Shown here piece by piece: positions 22,601 to 32,634 of a stretch of DNA of 64,000 nucleotides; within the stretch, counting starts at the first letter, position 1, and every line of letters begins with the position of its first letter. The notes under the pieces are model-generated. The model did not search any database. It had not been told where the DNA came from and saw only the letters and a program-made list of their open reading frames with translations. The translations under genes and the position numbers were made by a program. This stretch comes from Zymoseptoria tritici IPO323. Taxonomy: Eukaryota; Ascomycota; Dothideomycetes; Mycosphaerellales; Mycosphaerellaceae. The DNA lies in assembly GCF_000219625.1 (NCBI RefSeq), contig NC_018206.1, forward strand, positions 620,001-684,000. Reading direction: 5' to 3'.

Positions 22601-23118
22601 ACCTCGACCTGACCGGGCGTGTCATATAGCATCAAGTGACCATGTCGGAGAACAATGTACAGCACTTGCGCCGGCAGAGGCTTCCGTCGTGTGGCCTGCG
22701 AATCTTGTTGATCGTCGGGCTGTAGCAATGTGCTGGTTGCGGGTTTGTTGCCAGCGAAGACCGATCTGTACATGCTCTGGTAGACGGATACGGACTCAGT
22801 CGAGGTGTTGCCATCGCCATTGCCGCTGTCTCCATTGCCGGTTTTTGTTCCCAGTGCTGTCAAAGCGGCCTGCAGATCGTACTTCCTCAGCACCGCAAAT
22901 GACCCACTCGCAGCGGCATCTTCAGAATGTCTCCTGTTTTTGTCCTCATTATCTCCCTTCGCATCTGCATCGTCTTTCCTCTTCTTCCATGCTGTCTCTT
23001 CTCCTCCAATCTCATTCCGCTCCACTCGGGGCTGAAGGTACCATGCGGCGGCAAGCAGTAAGGGAATGAATGTCAGACCGCCGAAGATGTATGCGAACAG
23101 GAGGGTCCGGAAGCCCAT
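19672..23118 (-). CDS. Nvj2/TEX2-like SMP-domain lipid-transfer protein (PH-like, DUF2404)
   Basis: An intronless gene of 1,148 residues. One N-terminal membrane segment (FAYIFGGLTFIPLLLAAAWYL, residues ~8-28) is followed by a PH-like region (~95-260, with LYIVLRHGHLMLYDTPGQVEV) and an SMP domain (~280-480; FIRFKIEKKLARIQKPAYIP, LGQRFKARTVDLVLKT). The last 600 residues are disordered, with SH3-ligand-like Pro motifs (PPPLPRRRP). Nvj2 sits at ER-organelle contact sites and moves ceramide and other lipids. A PH/DUF2404 gene is a known neighbour of the MAT locus in several Dothideomycetes, and it lies 16.5 kb from MAT1-1-1 here. Confidence 0.9.
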   Translation of the reverse strand: MGFRTLLFAYIFGGLTFIPLLLAAAWYLQPRVERNEIGGEETAWKKRKDDADAKGDNEDKNRRHSEDAAASGSFAVLRKYDLQAALTALGTKTGNGDSGNGDGNTSTESVSVYQSMYRSVFAGNKPATSTLLQPDDQQDSQATRRKPLPAQVLYIVLRHGHLMLYDTPGQVEVRHVISLAHHNVSLQAGAHDEHDLDEKKIPESDLFIKRTAIVLTPVELPSGALQQANAPPPAKPFFLFSGTNIEKEAFYHALLAARSHPPIPRPLEVDTLIKLQSALHSSAITQETRALNAVIGRVFLAINRTDDLNDFIRFKIEKKLARIQKPAYIPSLRIQSLNMGDAGPLLSNLKLRDLNISGDMTVSADMKYTGGLSLTFLAVARLDLGQRFKARTVDLVLKTSINRLSGPMLLHIKPPPSNRMWFCFEHVPEMEVRVEPVVSERKITYGFVLRAIEERVRTAIAEGLVKPNWDDIPFPFADTRGSHARGGLWRHDGEPDNESPRQSTKNLAERAAKSASVPDFHLEESGVAASTGITSQSEENLVRVRHAATMPIDDSNAKRRHGGSSNAEDDTTASQEKSPLRPKSLRSPSISSQVPSVAINGQNVEPVRADDASLRTASSTGRRSWLSRANPNQPPPSKDAVEELRDLKDRAGTAAAKTVSSIRDPTILPRKSAEFADDGDANETASTKDTNSVRSERLSDGSTANSPVTSRSFSIQSGESAATTATSSSASTSQTQANQTKRANVIAATVAATTAGRNWAWNTIQRNKNALSRPGERTEQISKVPDQPMGRGQPLPPPGVPLPGPQRSLFSGVRRKPAPALPARRPLTGSSENDNQSNGLREQRSKDDLTDERAFQVAEEEFEPWQENSGPTDDAANTSDQSLPLSRTASESSRPFQDLEHSTSQSVTPTQTADSPIRPRSSLTPSPSPSLRKKASHENSRIPVLRSSTGQIPPPLPRRRPASGLSSPARSSPPRSPGTPVDENGHLEVAAQKNNPGAENLVDDSPTGLKVPESQVEAVARENFTAEQASGQVADDPGTRSDTQAGVDVEVPEDVESESERRERLRKLVSSTMTDASAEDKFRRGEDVHERDFERADEETGGDEEDTKSNGRSVTADNGSSTTADRIRERVEWHRGQESSPDKRNEVK

Positions 23119-23721
23119 TATCGGCTGCTCTCATGGCACATGGTGATGTTCACTGCTCGGCTTTATGAACGTGTGAAGTGCGGAAGCTGATCGTGTCATG
23201 TCTCGATGAGTTGGAAAGTACGCGACCGCCCCGTGTCATGGGCTTGATAGGAAGCTTGATGGGAAGCTTGATCGGAAGTGAGGCTGATGTCACGTTGCTT
23301 CGGCAGACCGCGCAGTTCCCGTTACTCGACGACAGCGCTCTTACATTGACTTCTTACCTTGCCATCAGCTCATAAACCTCAAGCTGGAACATGGAAATCA
23401 CGATGACAAGAGGAGAGAAGAATAGAAGACGGTACTGTCATTCGCAAAAGCAGCCAAGCGGATTGCTACCGTGTACGATATTCCTCGGACTTGCGAACCC
23501 TCCATCTTGATCCCACCTCGACTTATGAACAATTTCCACCTCCATATCGCTCGCCATGCAGCCGGACGCCTCAAATGTCGTTGAGAAATCTCTGCCATTC
23601 CTGAGAAGATTGTCTGTTCGGATTCGCCTGAGGGAGAGAGAGAGAGAGAGTCAGCTTCTTGACTGCAATCTATTGCAAAGAAGAGAGGCATCAAACGCAC
23701 CCATTCGTCACTTCGGCCCAC
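23119..23721. other. Intergenic region with short tandem repeats
   Basis: Contains the Nvj2-like promoter side. A 12-bp unit (gcttgatNggaa) is repeated three times at 23242-23277, and a (GA)8 microsatellite lies at 23634-23650. No gene seen. Confidence 0.5.
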
Positions 23722-24160
23722 CTAGGCCTGGAATGGCACGCCAACTTTGCCAGTGGGATCCTTGGAATCGGCATTGTCTTGCTCATCGTGATGCTCCCAG
23801 TCGAAAAGGTCGTCCAAGTGTAGGGTCTTCTTGGGTGATGGTGGCCCAGTATAGCTCGCTTGCGCCTGCGGACATACCGGCTCTGGGGGGTTGCAACTAC
23901 AGCACGCTTGCAAAGAGGGAAAAGGTCAGCAATGGCTCGAATGCAAAAGGTGAAAGGACAGACTGAGCATGCTGGCATGGCCCGAGAGACAAGCTCGGAC
24001 CGCTGCAAGCCTTCTGCCCTTCGGATCACTTACCTGTGCGGAAGCTCCCATCGTTGTGATGCCCAGGGAAGATTGGATCCGAACGGGAGAAAGGGTTCCA
24101 GCAAAGGGCAATATCTGCAAGCGCCAGGAGCGAGACGGCGATGTGGGTGATGCCGACCAT
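23722..24160 (-). CDS. Small secreted protein, 103 residues, four cysteines after the signal peptide
   Basis: Exon 1 (24034-24160) and exon 2 (23722-23906) are joined over a 127-nt intron with GTAAGT donor and TTTGCAAG acceptor, phase 1. The N-terminus MVGITHIAVSLLALADIALC is a good signal peptide. The mature part has a compact cysteine block (ACCSCNPPEPVCPQ), a proline stretch and a very acidic His/Asp tail (LDDLFDWEHHDEQDNADSKD). No known domain. Size, secretion and gene-poor surroundings make it an effector candidate; the low cysteine number also fits a cell-wall or metal-binding peptide. Confidence 0.6.
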
Positions 24161-26279
24161 TGTTGCTGAACCGTGTGTCGATGTCGTGGGTGATGTGCGA
24201 GAGAGATCAGAGATGGAAGAGTAGATGAGCAGGAAGTGGACGGGGTTATATGGACGGGGTTGCCATTTTTTGGGAACCGCCTGGAGATGTTGGGTACTGG
24301 TTGTGATTCCATGGTTGACTTTCGGCTTACCAGTGGGAGCTCAACCTCTATGGGCATTCCGACTGACCTTCTCTCTCCCCTCAAATGGTTGCAAGCCTTG
24401 GTTGACTTTCAACAGCTCCAGCAATAATTGCCGGTACACATTGCCCAGAAGTTGAAAGGCCAAGATACAATGTCCTTGGAAAGAAAGAAAAGGCACAGAC
24501 AGAGTCGCCTCCTGGTCCAGTCCCCAAGATCTGCTCTCCCGATCGCCTCGTTCCCTCCATTCTCCTGCCCATACTACGTACTCCATGTCGAAGAAGTCCA
24601 AGTCGTGCGGTGCAGTGCAGTCTGAGCGGACCACGGAGGTACTTTGCATCTCTCGAGGATTAGCACCCAAGGGCGACCATCTGGTATATCGACATACCAC
24701 CGGTGTCGCCGCCCCGTGTGCGCTACGACATCCGCCTTCAACCTCATTTTGTCGGTGTAGTACGTATGCCGTTGCGAAGATGCCACACCGCCGGCATGAT
24801 GACAATGCGCCGTCGCCCGCCCGATGTCCGCGCAATGAGAGTCGTGCGGACGGAAGCCTTGTCCGAGTACGCATATATATCCCCACCATCAATGTGAGTG
24901 CCATAGCTTCGCCCGTCCCGACCATTCAAATTCCACCAACCAGCGGAGTCCAATTGATCAGCTGCGTCTGCAGAAACATGACCAAAGCTGTTGCTCTTCA
25001 GGTCCTGAACATAATTCTGTCAGACTTTCTTCAAGAACTTCGGGGATCCTCTATCAGGCTCGCCGGAGCTGTTCCAGCAGCGCGCGATTAGAGGTGTGCC
25101 GAGATTGTTCTCTCACTCATTGGTGCGATCTTCTCGTTGGCCGACGATATCGCAGCGAAGCAGATTTACGAAGGATGCGAAGGATGTGCGCAGACCATCG
25201 AACTCGACCTAAGGAAAGCTCACAAGTACCTTGACGCAGGAACTGGCACGAAGCCGACACTGAATTGACAGGTGAGCGGGATCCAAGAGGATCACGAACG
25301 CAGGTCGAGGACTATCAAGTCAAGTCGATACCGTGCTCTAGGATATACGCTGAGACCCGCAATCTTCTTCCTTTGGCACCTGCCAGAACCGACAATCGTC
25401 ACGCAACTCGTTCCGCAGTTCTTGTCGATCTGCTGTACAAATGGGGGACTTTTCTGGAATGCGGTGTCAACGGTGCAGACCTAGGAGCGGCGACCGAACG
25501 GTGAACTTCTGCTGGTGAGTACTTCAAACCTCTCTCACCGCGGCACATCTGGAGCTATGAACTCGATATTAAAAAAGATCTCACGATGTTCAAATCGAAG
25601 TTCCACGGACCCACCTTTCGGAATTTCCTGCCGCCGGGGAGCAAAAATTGCAAAACATACAACACTACGGATTCCCCAATTGTCACCAACTTGAGTACTA
25701 GTGTAGCGATTAGATGATTATCATGGCTGATCGGACGGGAAGCCGATTTTTCATCTATCTGTGGTCGTATGTGTTGATGTAAAAGTTTTTGTCTACATAA
25801 TGCCAAACAATCAGGTCGTTGCTCGGCGGGCTCCAAGTGCTGGTCTCGAAAAGCTCTCACCACCATGCTAATTGCCAGGCTATGATCACCCCAGCTCGGC
25901 TACTTGTGAGCGCGTGCAAAGGGATTGCCCGACTGACGAGCGCCCGGCCGCCAAAATCTCAGCACGCTCCAGCCGGGACCTTGTATCCTCCGACACAAAG
26001 GTCAAGTTCAAAGCACAAATGTCAATGGAGTAGCGTTTGCACCCCTCTCCCGGCCCGGCAGCATGGTCTTCCAACAACCAAATACCCATCCCTGAAGGTC
26101 CGACTACATACGGAGTATGAGTGCCGATCCGAAGCCCGCCTCCGCTCTCCAACAACGGCGCCAACAGTAATGCGGGGCATGAGGGAGCCGAATCTGTGGA
26201 GTAATGATTCTAGACCTTCCACAATCGCACTACCAACAGTCCTGCGTAAGCCGATTATGCATGCGGCTGACCGAGATCA
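24161..26279. other. Gene-poor flank left of the retroelement
   Basis: About 2.1 kb of normal base composition, without RIP signature. A coding-looking stretch at 25104-25268 on the plus strand reads like the end of a signal peptide followed by a short acidic peptide with CEGC, but it has an in-frame stop just upstream and no convincing first exon. Other frames are short. Confidence 0.4.
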
Positions 26280-26450
26280 TGTTGTGGATCATCAGACTGA
26301 CCATTAGTGAAGTGCACGTAACTAGTGCTAAGGCATTCCTACACATAGATAGCTAAAGTAAGAATCTTACACTTAAGATTCTCTCTGTATGATAATATAT
26401 ACCTGCTAATTAGAGGTCTTCCTCTACTTAGCTTAAGCCTAATTACAACA
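26280..26450 (+). repeat. 5' LTR, 171 bp
   Basis: Aligns without gaps to 32464-32634. About 14 differences, all C/T or G/A at CpA/TpG sites. The first ~33 bp (outer edge) keep the unmutated base wherever the two LTRs differ, while nearly all differences in the inner part are mutated here. Confidence 0.95.
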
Positions 26451-26462
26451 GGTTATAAGCCC
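26451..26462 (+). other. Primer-binding site, initiator tRNA-Met anticodon arm
   Basis: GGTTATAAGCCC directly abuts the 5' LTR. GGTTATGAGCCC is complementary to the anticodon stem-loop of initiator tRNA-Met, the half-tRNA primer used by copia-type elements; one TG-to-TA change is present. Confidence 0.8.
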
Positions 26463-26587
26463 GGCGTAACTACTGCACACTTAAGGAAGAATTGTCTGTT
26501 CTAAGCGCAGCTACTAGAACCTTACTGTATACTGTTTAGACAGTTAACTAGCGAGCCGAGAAAGAGCTAGTTATAATAACAGCCGTA

Positions 26588-29500
26588 ATGTAGGCTAATA
26601 AGTTTAAGACTGCGAAGGAGAATAAAGTCCTAAGAAAGGGAAGTAACTTCTTAGACTAGTTAAGGATGCTTAAAGCAGCCCTTATAGACAAGGAGGTGTT
26701 AGGCTATGTCTTTTATAATATTCCCTAGTGCCCTGCCTAACTAAAGCTAGGAATTAAAGTTAGATATCCCTCTCTACTAACTAAGGAGAGTACTGCTTTA
26801 TCCTCCTAGGTTCTAACTCCTTCCTAAAAAGAAGGAGGGGACACTCTAGTAACAGAACCTATTCTAACTAGTAGACTAAGACTAACTCCTCTCTAAGTCT
26901 AGCATAAGTATAACCTAATTGCATATAGGATTGTTAGTAAAAGGATTAACTAATCTCTAAGGCCTAACTTTAGGGATATAGAGAAGACAGCTAAGGAACT
27001 ATATAATACAGTTGCAGCTACCTACAGGCCTGTTGTAACTATAAACATTTATAACAGCCTAAGGATTCTTGGAATTAGCAATATTAAGATCTAAGGAATA
27101 AATACTTAGAAGTACTGTAAGGACTTCTAGAAGTAGTATTACAAGTACATCTCTGTAATAGAATAATACTCTAGGTTTAAGAGCATTCTAGTCTTAAAGC
27201 TTACCTTTAGTAATAAGCAGATTAGGCTGTTCTTTATCTAAGGCCTCTGCTATCTAGAATACCTAAGAAGCTAGAGACAATCCTATTATATTAAGAACAC
27301 AACTCTTAAAGAGCTAATTACCTTATTAATTAAGGAACCTCCTTTACAGACATAGAGGACAGCAGGAGGATTTAGGGGTGCTGCAGTAGATAATAATTAG
27401 TATATTAAGTGTACCTATTATATCTATATAAATGTAGATTGCTTTAAGAAGCACCCTAATAAGGCCCTAAAGTCCTAGGTATATAGAGGAAAAGGAGGAT
27501 CTAACAAGGACAAGAAGAAGTCCTAAGACAAAAGTAAGAGATATAATAAGAAGGGAGGAAAGGGTGCTGCAGCAATTAAGCCTATCTCCTCTTCTAATGT
27601 AGGCTTAGGCTCTAATTTAGATAGCTTATTTGCAGGAGTAGTAATTGCTGCCGCTAGAATACAAAGGAGTAACACTATTGTCTAGGATTCTAGTATATTA
27701 TACTACTTCTTTAATAACAAGTCCTAGTTCTTAGACCTTAAACCCCTAGAAACCCTAATTAGGTTCTCTTAAGCTATTAGACAAAGCACAGTTACACACT
27801 TAGGAAATATAAGGATTATAATAAAGTACAAGGGGAATAAGTTAAACATTACCTTGCAAGATGTGTTGTACTCTCCTAACTCTAATTACAACCTTATCTT
27901 AATAGAGACTCTCTAGCTAAAGTGTAAGGTCTACCTAGATAGGCTATCTTTATGTATTCTAAGGAATAACAAGAAGATAGGCAAGGTTTAGTCTACTTAT
28001 AATGTTCTAATCCTTTAGAATGTAACTGTCTCTCTCCCTAAGGGGAGTACTAAAGTTGCTTCTACAACTAACAGGAATATGTCCTATCTAGCCTTTGCTA
28101 TGCCTAAGGCTAATATAACAAGATAGCACTAGAGACTAGGCTATATAAGGAATAAGATTCTTAGTACAACAAAGGCTTAAGTCTAAGGACTTAAGCAGAT
28201 TAACATATCTATACTTAAGTACTATAAGCTATGCAAGCTTGCAAGGTTACAGAGAGTAGTGTTAAGAACTCTAAGACTAATACCTTAATCCTTATTAGAT
28301 AAGGTCTATATTAATATTATAGGACTAATCTTTCTACTAGACATCTTTAGATGCAAGTACATCCTTATAATTACTAATACAAAGTTAAGAAGGAGATAGG
28401 CTATCTTCTGCAAGCTTAAATTACAAGCTGCACAAATTATTAAGAAATAGACTACTAAGATATTTAACTAGTACAAAAAGATAGTTAAGATCTAGTTCTT
28501 AGATAGAGGAGGAGAATTTAACAATAATAATCTAATTACATTTGCAGAGAATAAGGGACTAAGATAGGATTTCTTAGCTCCCTATACTCCTAAGCAGAAT
28601 AGAATTGCAGAATTATCTAATAAGGTTATCCTTAACAAGGCAAGAGCAATAATAATTAACTCTAGCCTACCTCTCCCTCTCTAGAGTTTTGCAGTTGCAT
28701 ATGCAATCTTCCTTACTAACAGGCTAGTATGCCTGTTAACTAACAAGATTCCTCTTTAGGAATTTAATTAAGATCTTAATGCTAGAACTTTATATATTAA
28801 TCTAACAAAGGTTAGGAGATTTAGATGCAGAGTATATCTGCATAATTAGGGGAGACCTAATTTATAGAAGTTCTATCCTAGAGCAGAGAAATACTAGAAT
28901 CTAGGATTCTAGGAGAACACTTTAACTAACTATATAGTTTAGAAGTTTGAATTATCTACCCTTGTTAGGTTTTAGCACAAGATTATAACCTCTCCTTATA
29001 TAACATATAATAAGGATAAGGTATATAGCATAATACCTGCTGCCCTAGACTTCTAGGGGGAGAGTTTCCTATAACTAATGCAACCTATTACTATAGAACA
29101 GGAAGTCTATACTATCTACACTAAGGATTAAGATTAGGGCTAGGATGCCTAAGGGCAAGATGCCTAACCTCTTACTACTTCTTATCTTTAAGAAGTAGAG
29201 AACATATTTAATACTATGCAGAGAGAGAGAAACTAAGCCTCTTTTTTAATATCTTAAGGGGAGCAAACATTAGGTTAGGACATACAGTCCTAGGATAACT
29301 AATATAAGCAGTCTAAGCCTAATTAGCTAGAGGCTACTAAGTATAAAGAAGCCTCCTAGCTAGCTTAGGGGGAGCATGTTTCTAAGGAAACAGGAAGTCC
29401 TAAGGGATTTTAAGGAAGTCCTAAGGGATTCTAGGAGCAGGCTAATGCCTTATTAACATAGCTACAATATTAAGCATTAGCAGAGGATTGCCCTAAAAGG

Positions 29501-31243
29501 GAAGACCTCTAAGACTATGCTATAACTCCCTTCCTAGATATTTATATTATAGGAAAGAGGAAAGCAGGGAGAAGCCCTAAGAGACCTAAGAAATTAGGTA
29601 ATAAAGCAAGTCCTAAAAGCTTAGGCATATTTAGACTCTTAAGAAGTAGAAGATTAGTTATAAGAAAAGACTATAGCAAGATCTAGAAGATAGGACTTAA
29701 AGCAACAAATCCTAATCTGTCTAATCCTAAGACAGTTAAGGAAGCTCTCTCTAGATCTAACTATAAGGAATAGGAGAAAGCTATTATTAAGGAAGCTAAG
29801 TTACTTAAGTCTATAAGATGCCTTAAATAGAAACTTATTAGCACCCTCCCTAAGGGGAGAGTCCCTCTTATAGGGAAATAGGTCTTTAAGATTAAGATGC
29901 TCCTAGATAGAACTGTAGAGAAGTACAAGGCTAGATAGACAGCTAGGGGATTTATATAAAGGAAGGGACTTAACTATATTAATACCTTTGCTCCTACCCT
30001 AAGAGCTGTAATAGGGAGAATACTTCTGTCCCTCTTAGTTAACTTTAGCTAGAAGAGGAGACAAGTTAATATTAAGACTGCATTCCTAAATCCAAACCTA
30101 GATAAGCAGATCTTTATTAAGCTACTAGAGGGAGCTTATCTCTTTAAGAAAGATGCCTACAAGTACATTATATATATTAAGAAAGGACTGTATAGGCTTA
30201 AGCAGGCAGCTGCTCTCTAGCACTACGATGCTATAGACACTCTCTAAAAGCTTAGTCTAATAAGAACTGTTAGTAACGCTTGCCTCTTTTAAGGGAAAGG
30301 CATCCTTGTTCTCCTTTATATAAATAACTTCTAGATCTTTAGACAGTTAGACTATAAGATTAACAAGCTAATTAAGGGATTAGAGCAGAAGTACACAATT
30401 AAGGTTGTTAATACTAATGTCTTTCTTAGACTTTACCTAAAGGAAGGGAAAGATAGCTCTATGTCTGTCTCTTAGGAACACTATTCTAGAGATAAACTCT
30501 AAGGATATAGTCTTAGCAATGCAAAGAGTGTTAAGTACCCCCTTAATACCCTCCTTAAACCCCTCTAGGATAAGGGAACAAAGAAGGACTATAATCTCTT
30601 TAATAAGATTATTAGGGAACTGTAACATCTGTTAAACTATACTAGACCAGATACTAGTTTTGCTGTTAACTATTATGCAAGGTTCCTTTAGAACCTAGGA
30701 CCTTTGCATGTCTAGGTAGCTAAACATATTTAGAGATATGTTGCAGGCACAATTAATAAGTGCCTTGTATATAGGAAAACTAAGGAGCAAATTCAGATTA
30801 AAGCATTCTTAGACTCTAACTTTGCTAGTAATCCTAGCATATCTAGGTTTACCTTAGGAATACTCTTTAAAATTGCAAGAGGCCTAGTTGTCTAGAGATC
30901 TTAACTACAGAAAGAAGTAGTACTGTCTAGCACTAAGGCAGAGTACCTCTCTCTTACTAAGGTAACAAGAGAAGTAAATTAGGTAAGGAATCTTATTAAT
31001 AAGCTCTAGCTCTTTACCTAGGCTAAAAGCATTTCTACTATCCTTATTAAAGTAGACAATTAATTAGCTATTAGCCTTATAGAAAGCTATGCTAACTCCA
31101 AAAGATTAAGACATGTCTCTCTTAGGAACTATTACTGCAGAGAACAACATAATAAGGGGAGTATTAAGGTAGAGTTTGTAAGGACAGACATGTAGCTTGC
31201 AGACTGTCTAACAAAACCAAAATCCCTAAACACTATCCTCTAA
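26588..31243 (+). pseudogene. gag-pol of copia element, inactivated by RIP
   Basis: One frame of ~1,552 codons can be followed from ATG 26588 to a stop near 31243 with no frameshift; it is broken by dozens of TAG/TAA codons that CAG, CAA or TGG would give after RIP. Landmarks share the frame: degenerate zinc knuckle ~27410-27450, protease DSS at 27686, GAG-pre-integrase ~28117-28170, integrase FLDRGGEF ~28496-28519 and YTPKQN ~28583, RT with the YVDD box now reading YINN ~30315-30330, RNase H STKAEYLSLT ~30926-30960. The first integrase Asp appears as Asn at ~28313. It cannot encode active enzymes. Confidence 0.93.
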
Positions 31244-31265
31244 TATATAGATCTATAAATCCAGC

Positions 31266-31314
31266 AAAAAGATACTTATGTGTCTATATTAGGCAGCTAA
31301 TATAGACACATAAG
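31266..31314 (-). repeat. Perfect 17-bp inverted repeat (6-nt loop) followed by a T5 run
   Basis: Arms 31275-31291 and 31298-31314 are exact reverse complements (CTTATGTGTCTATATTA), with loop GGCAGC. Read on the minus strand, it starts two bases after the end of the tRNA-like sequence and is followed by TATC and TTTTT (31270-31266), which looks like a Pol III terminator. The arms still contain CpA and TpG sites although the surrounding element has lost most of them. Confidence 0.85.
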
Positions 31315-31316
31315 AG

Positions 31317-31388
31317 AGGCTAATACAGGAATTAAACCTATAACCCTCTAATTTGTAGTTAGAAATTATACTACTAGACTAACTAGCC
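31317..31388 (-). tRNA. tRNA-Cys-like gene, RIP-mutated, antisense inside the copia element
   Basis: 72 nt fold as a tRNA: acceptor stem GGCTAGT/ATTAGCC (one G-U), D-arm region TAGTCTAGTAGTATAATT, anticodon stem TCTAA/TTAGA with loop CTACAAA, T-arm ATAGG-TTTAATT-CCTGT. The anticodon reads ACA; a TG-to-TA change would derive it from GCA (Cys, loop CTGCAAA). The D-arm equals the common fungal TGGTCTAGTGGTATGATT with three TG-to-TA changes, and the B box equals GGTTCGATTCC with RIP-type change. It is probably no longer functional as Cys tRNA. Confidence 0.7.
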
Positions 31389-31529
31389 CTTAATAAGAAG
31401 AGGGAAACTGCTCTTAAATTTATGCCTTAATACCTGCATTCCTACCTAAGAAGGATTCCCTCCCTAGAATTATACTATTTTATTTGTTACAAAACTAAGA
31501 AGTATAACACTTAGAACACTTATTTTATT

Positions 31530-32275
31530 CTTATCTGTATAAAGGAAAGGAGGCAACTATACACCTCTACAAAAGTATCTAAGAAACTATAAGAAAAATA
31601 CCTAGCTAAAGGAAAACTTTTCTATAAAAACTTAAAAGCATTAGAGTATGTCCTAGAACCTGCAGCCTGCCCCCCTAGACTACTACTAAAAGACTAAGCT
31701 AATTCCCCTAGAATCTTAACTTAAAGCCTAGGAGAATGTTAGTTTCTATTAGGGAAGAAGGGATTTTAAGGAGAACATATATAGGATGCTATACTACTAA
31801 CTACTGCTTTATCTCTGCCTTGTTAGAGCTTAACATTTAGCTAAGAGGAGTCTAGTTATAGTATAATACAAATCCCTAAGGATTAGGAGTTGTTAGACTA
31901 GGGTAGTTTTCTACTAGGAAGGCCTACTCCCTTAGGTTGTACAGCTCCTCTATTACTATGTTAATAAGGTCTGTAGTAAGGAGATCCTTATTAAGCTTAG
32001 CTATAAAGTTATTAAAGCAAGCTACAAAAGAGAAGGGACCCTAAGCCCTAACATTTACTCTATTATAGTATCTGTTTATCTCTCCTCTAATAAGTTAATA
32101 TATAGTCTAATGTGCTACAGAACTATCTTTGTAGATCTATAGGAGATCTTTACTACTAACAGCTCTTGCTTTATCGATAACTTGCTAGAAGGTTTTCCTA
32201 GGGATAGAGAAAGCTACTCTTCTTCTAGAAGCTATAGCTAGTAATATAGATTGTGTTATAGATAGCTGTAAGGGA
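31530..32275 (-). pseudogene. Antisense coding-like frame in the 3' region of the copia element, unknown
   Basis: On the minus strand one frame of ~240 codons between RNase H and the 3' LTR reads like a protein once its TAG/TAA codons are ignored; nearly all stops are TAG, as TGG or CAG would become after RIP. Uninterrupted coding-like runs include IEELYNLRE and KLNKDLLTTDLINIV. Many of the TAGs lie at positions consistent with Trp. No start codon is certain, and I recognise no domain. Limits are approximate. It could be a cargo or accessory gene, or part of a nested element. Confidence 0.5.
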
Positions 32276-32453
32276 TAGATAATAGATTAGCTAATAAATT
32301 AGCTAAATAGATAAGAGGTGTGGATTGTAAAGTAGAGGAATAAAAAAGCTAGATAAAGATGCTTTTTAACAAGCTAAAGCCGAGTATTAGCTACGTAGTA
32401 GGTAAATACCTGCTATATTTAGGTAACAGACAGCTCGTAATAATGCAGCTACT

Positions 32454-32463
32454 AATAGGGGAG
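32454..32463 (+). other. Polypurine tract
   Basis: AATAGGGGAG directly precedes the 3' LTR, the position expected for the plus-strand primer of reverse transcription. Confidence 0.75.
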
Positions 32464-32634
32464 TGTTGTAGATTATTAGACTAACTATTAGTAAAGTGCA
32501 CGTAACTAGTGCTAAGGCATTCCTACACACAGATAGCTAAAGTAAGAATCTCACACTTAAGATTCTCTCTGCATAACAATATATACCTGCCAATTAGAGG
32601 TCTTCCTCTACTCAGCTTAAGCCCAATTACAACA
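32464..32634 (+). repeat. 3' LTR, 171 bp
   Basis: Same length as the 5' LTR. Its first ~33 bp carry the mutated base at every site that differs, while the rest, towards the outer edge, keeps the unmutated base at all but one differing site. It ends ACAACA followed by GATCA. Confidence 0.95.

Noticed and set aside
25104..25268. Plus-strand stretch reading IVLSLIGAIFSLADDIAAKQ and a short CEGC-containing tail
   Set aside because: It looks like a signal-peptide core plus a small mature peptide, but a stop lies just upstream and the only possible first exon (ATG 24978) would need a very poor GTCCTG donor.
30437..30628. 63-codon minus-strand ORF inside pol
   Set aside because: It is the complement of the reverse-transcriptase/RNase H frame and has no independent coding character.
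26280..32634. AT-rich block as a centromere, CRISPR-like array or mitochondrial insert
   Set aside because: LTRs, target duplication, primer site, polypurine tract and pol motifs explain it as a RIPed copia element.
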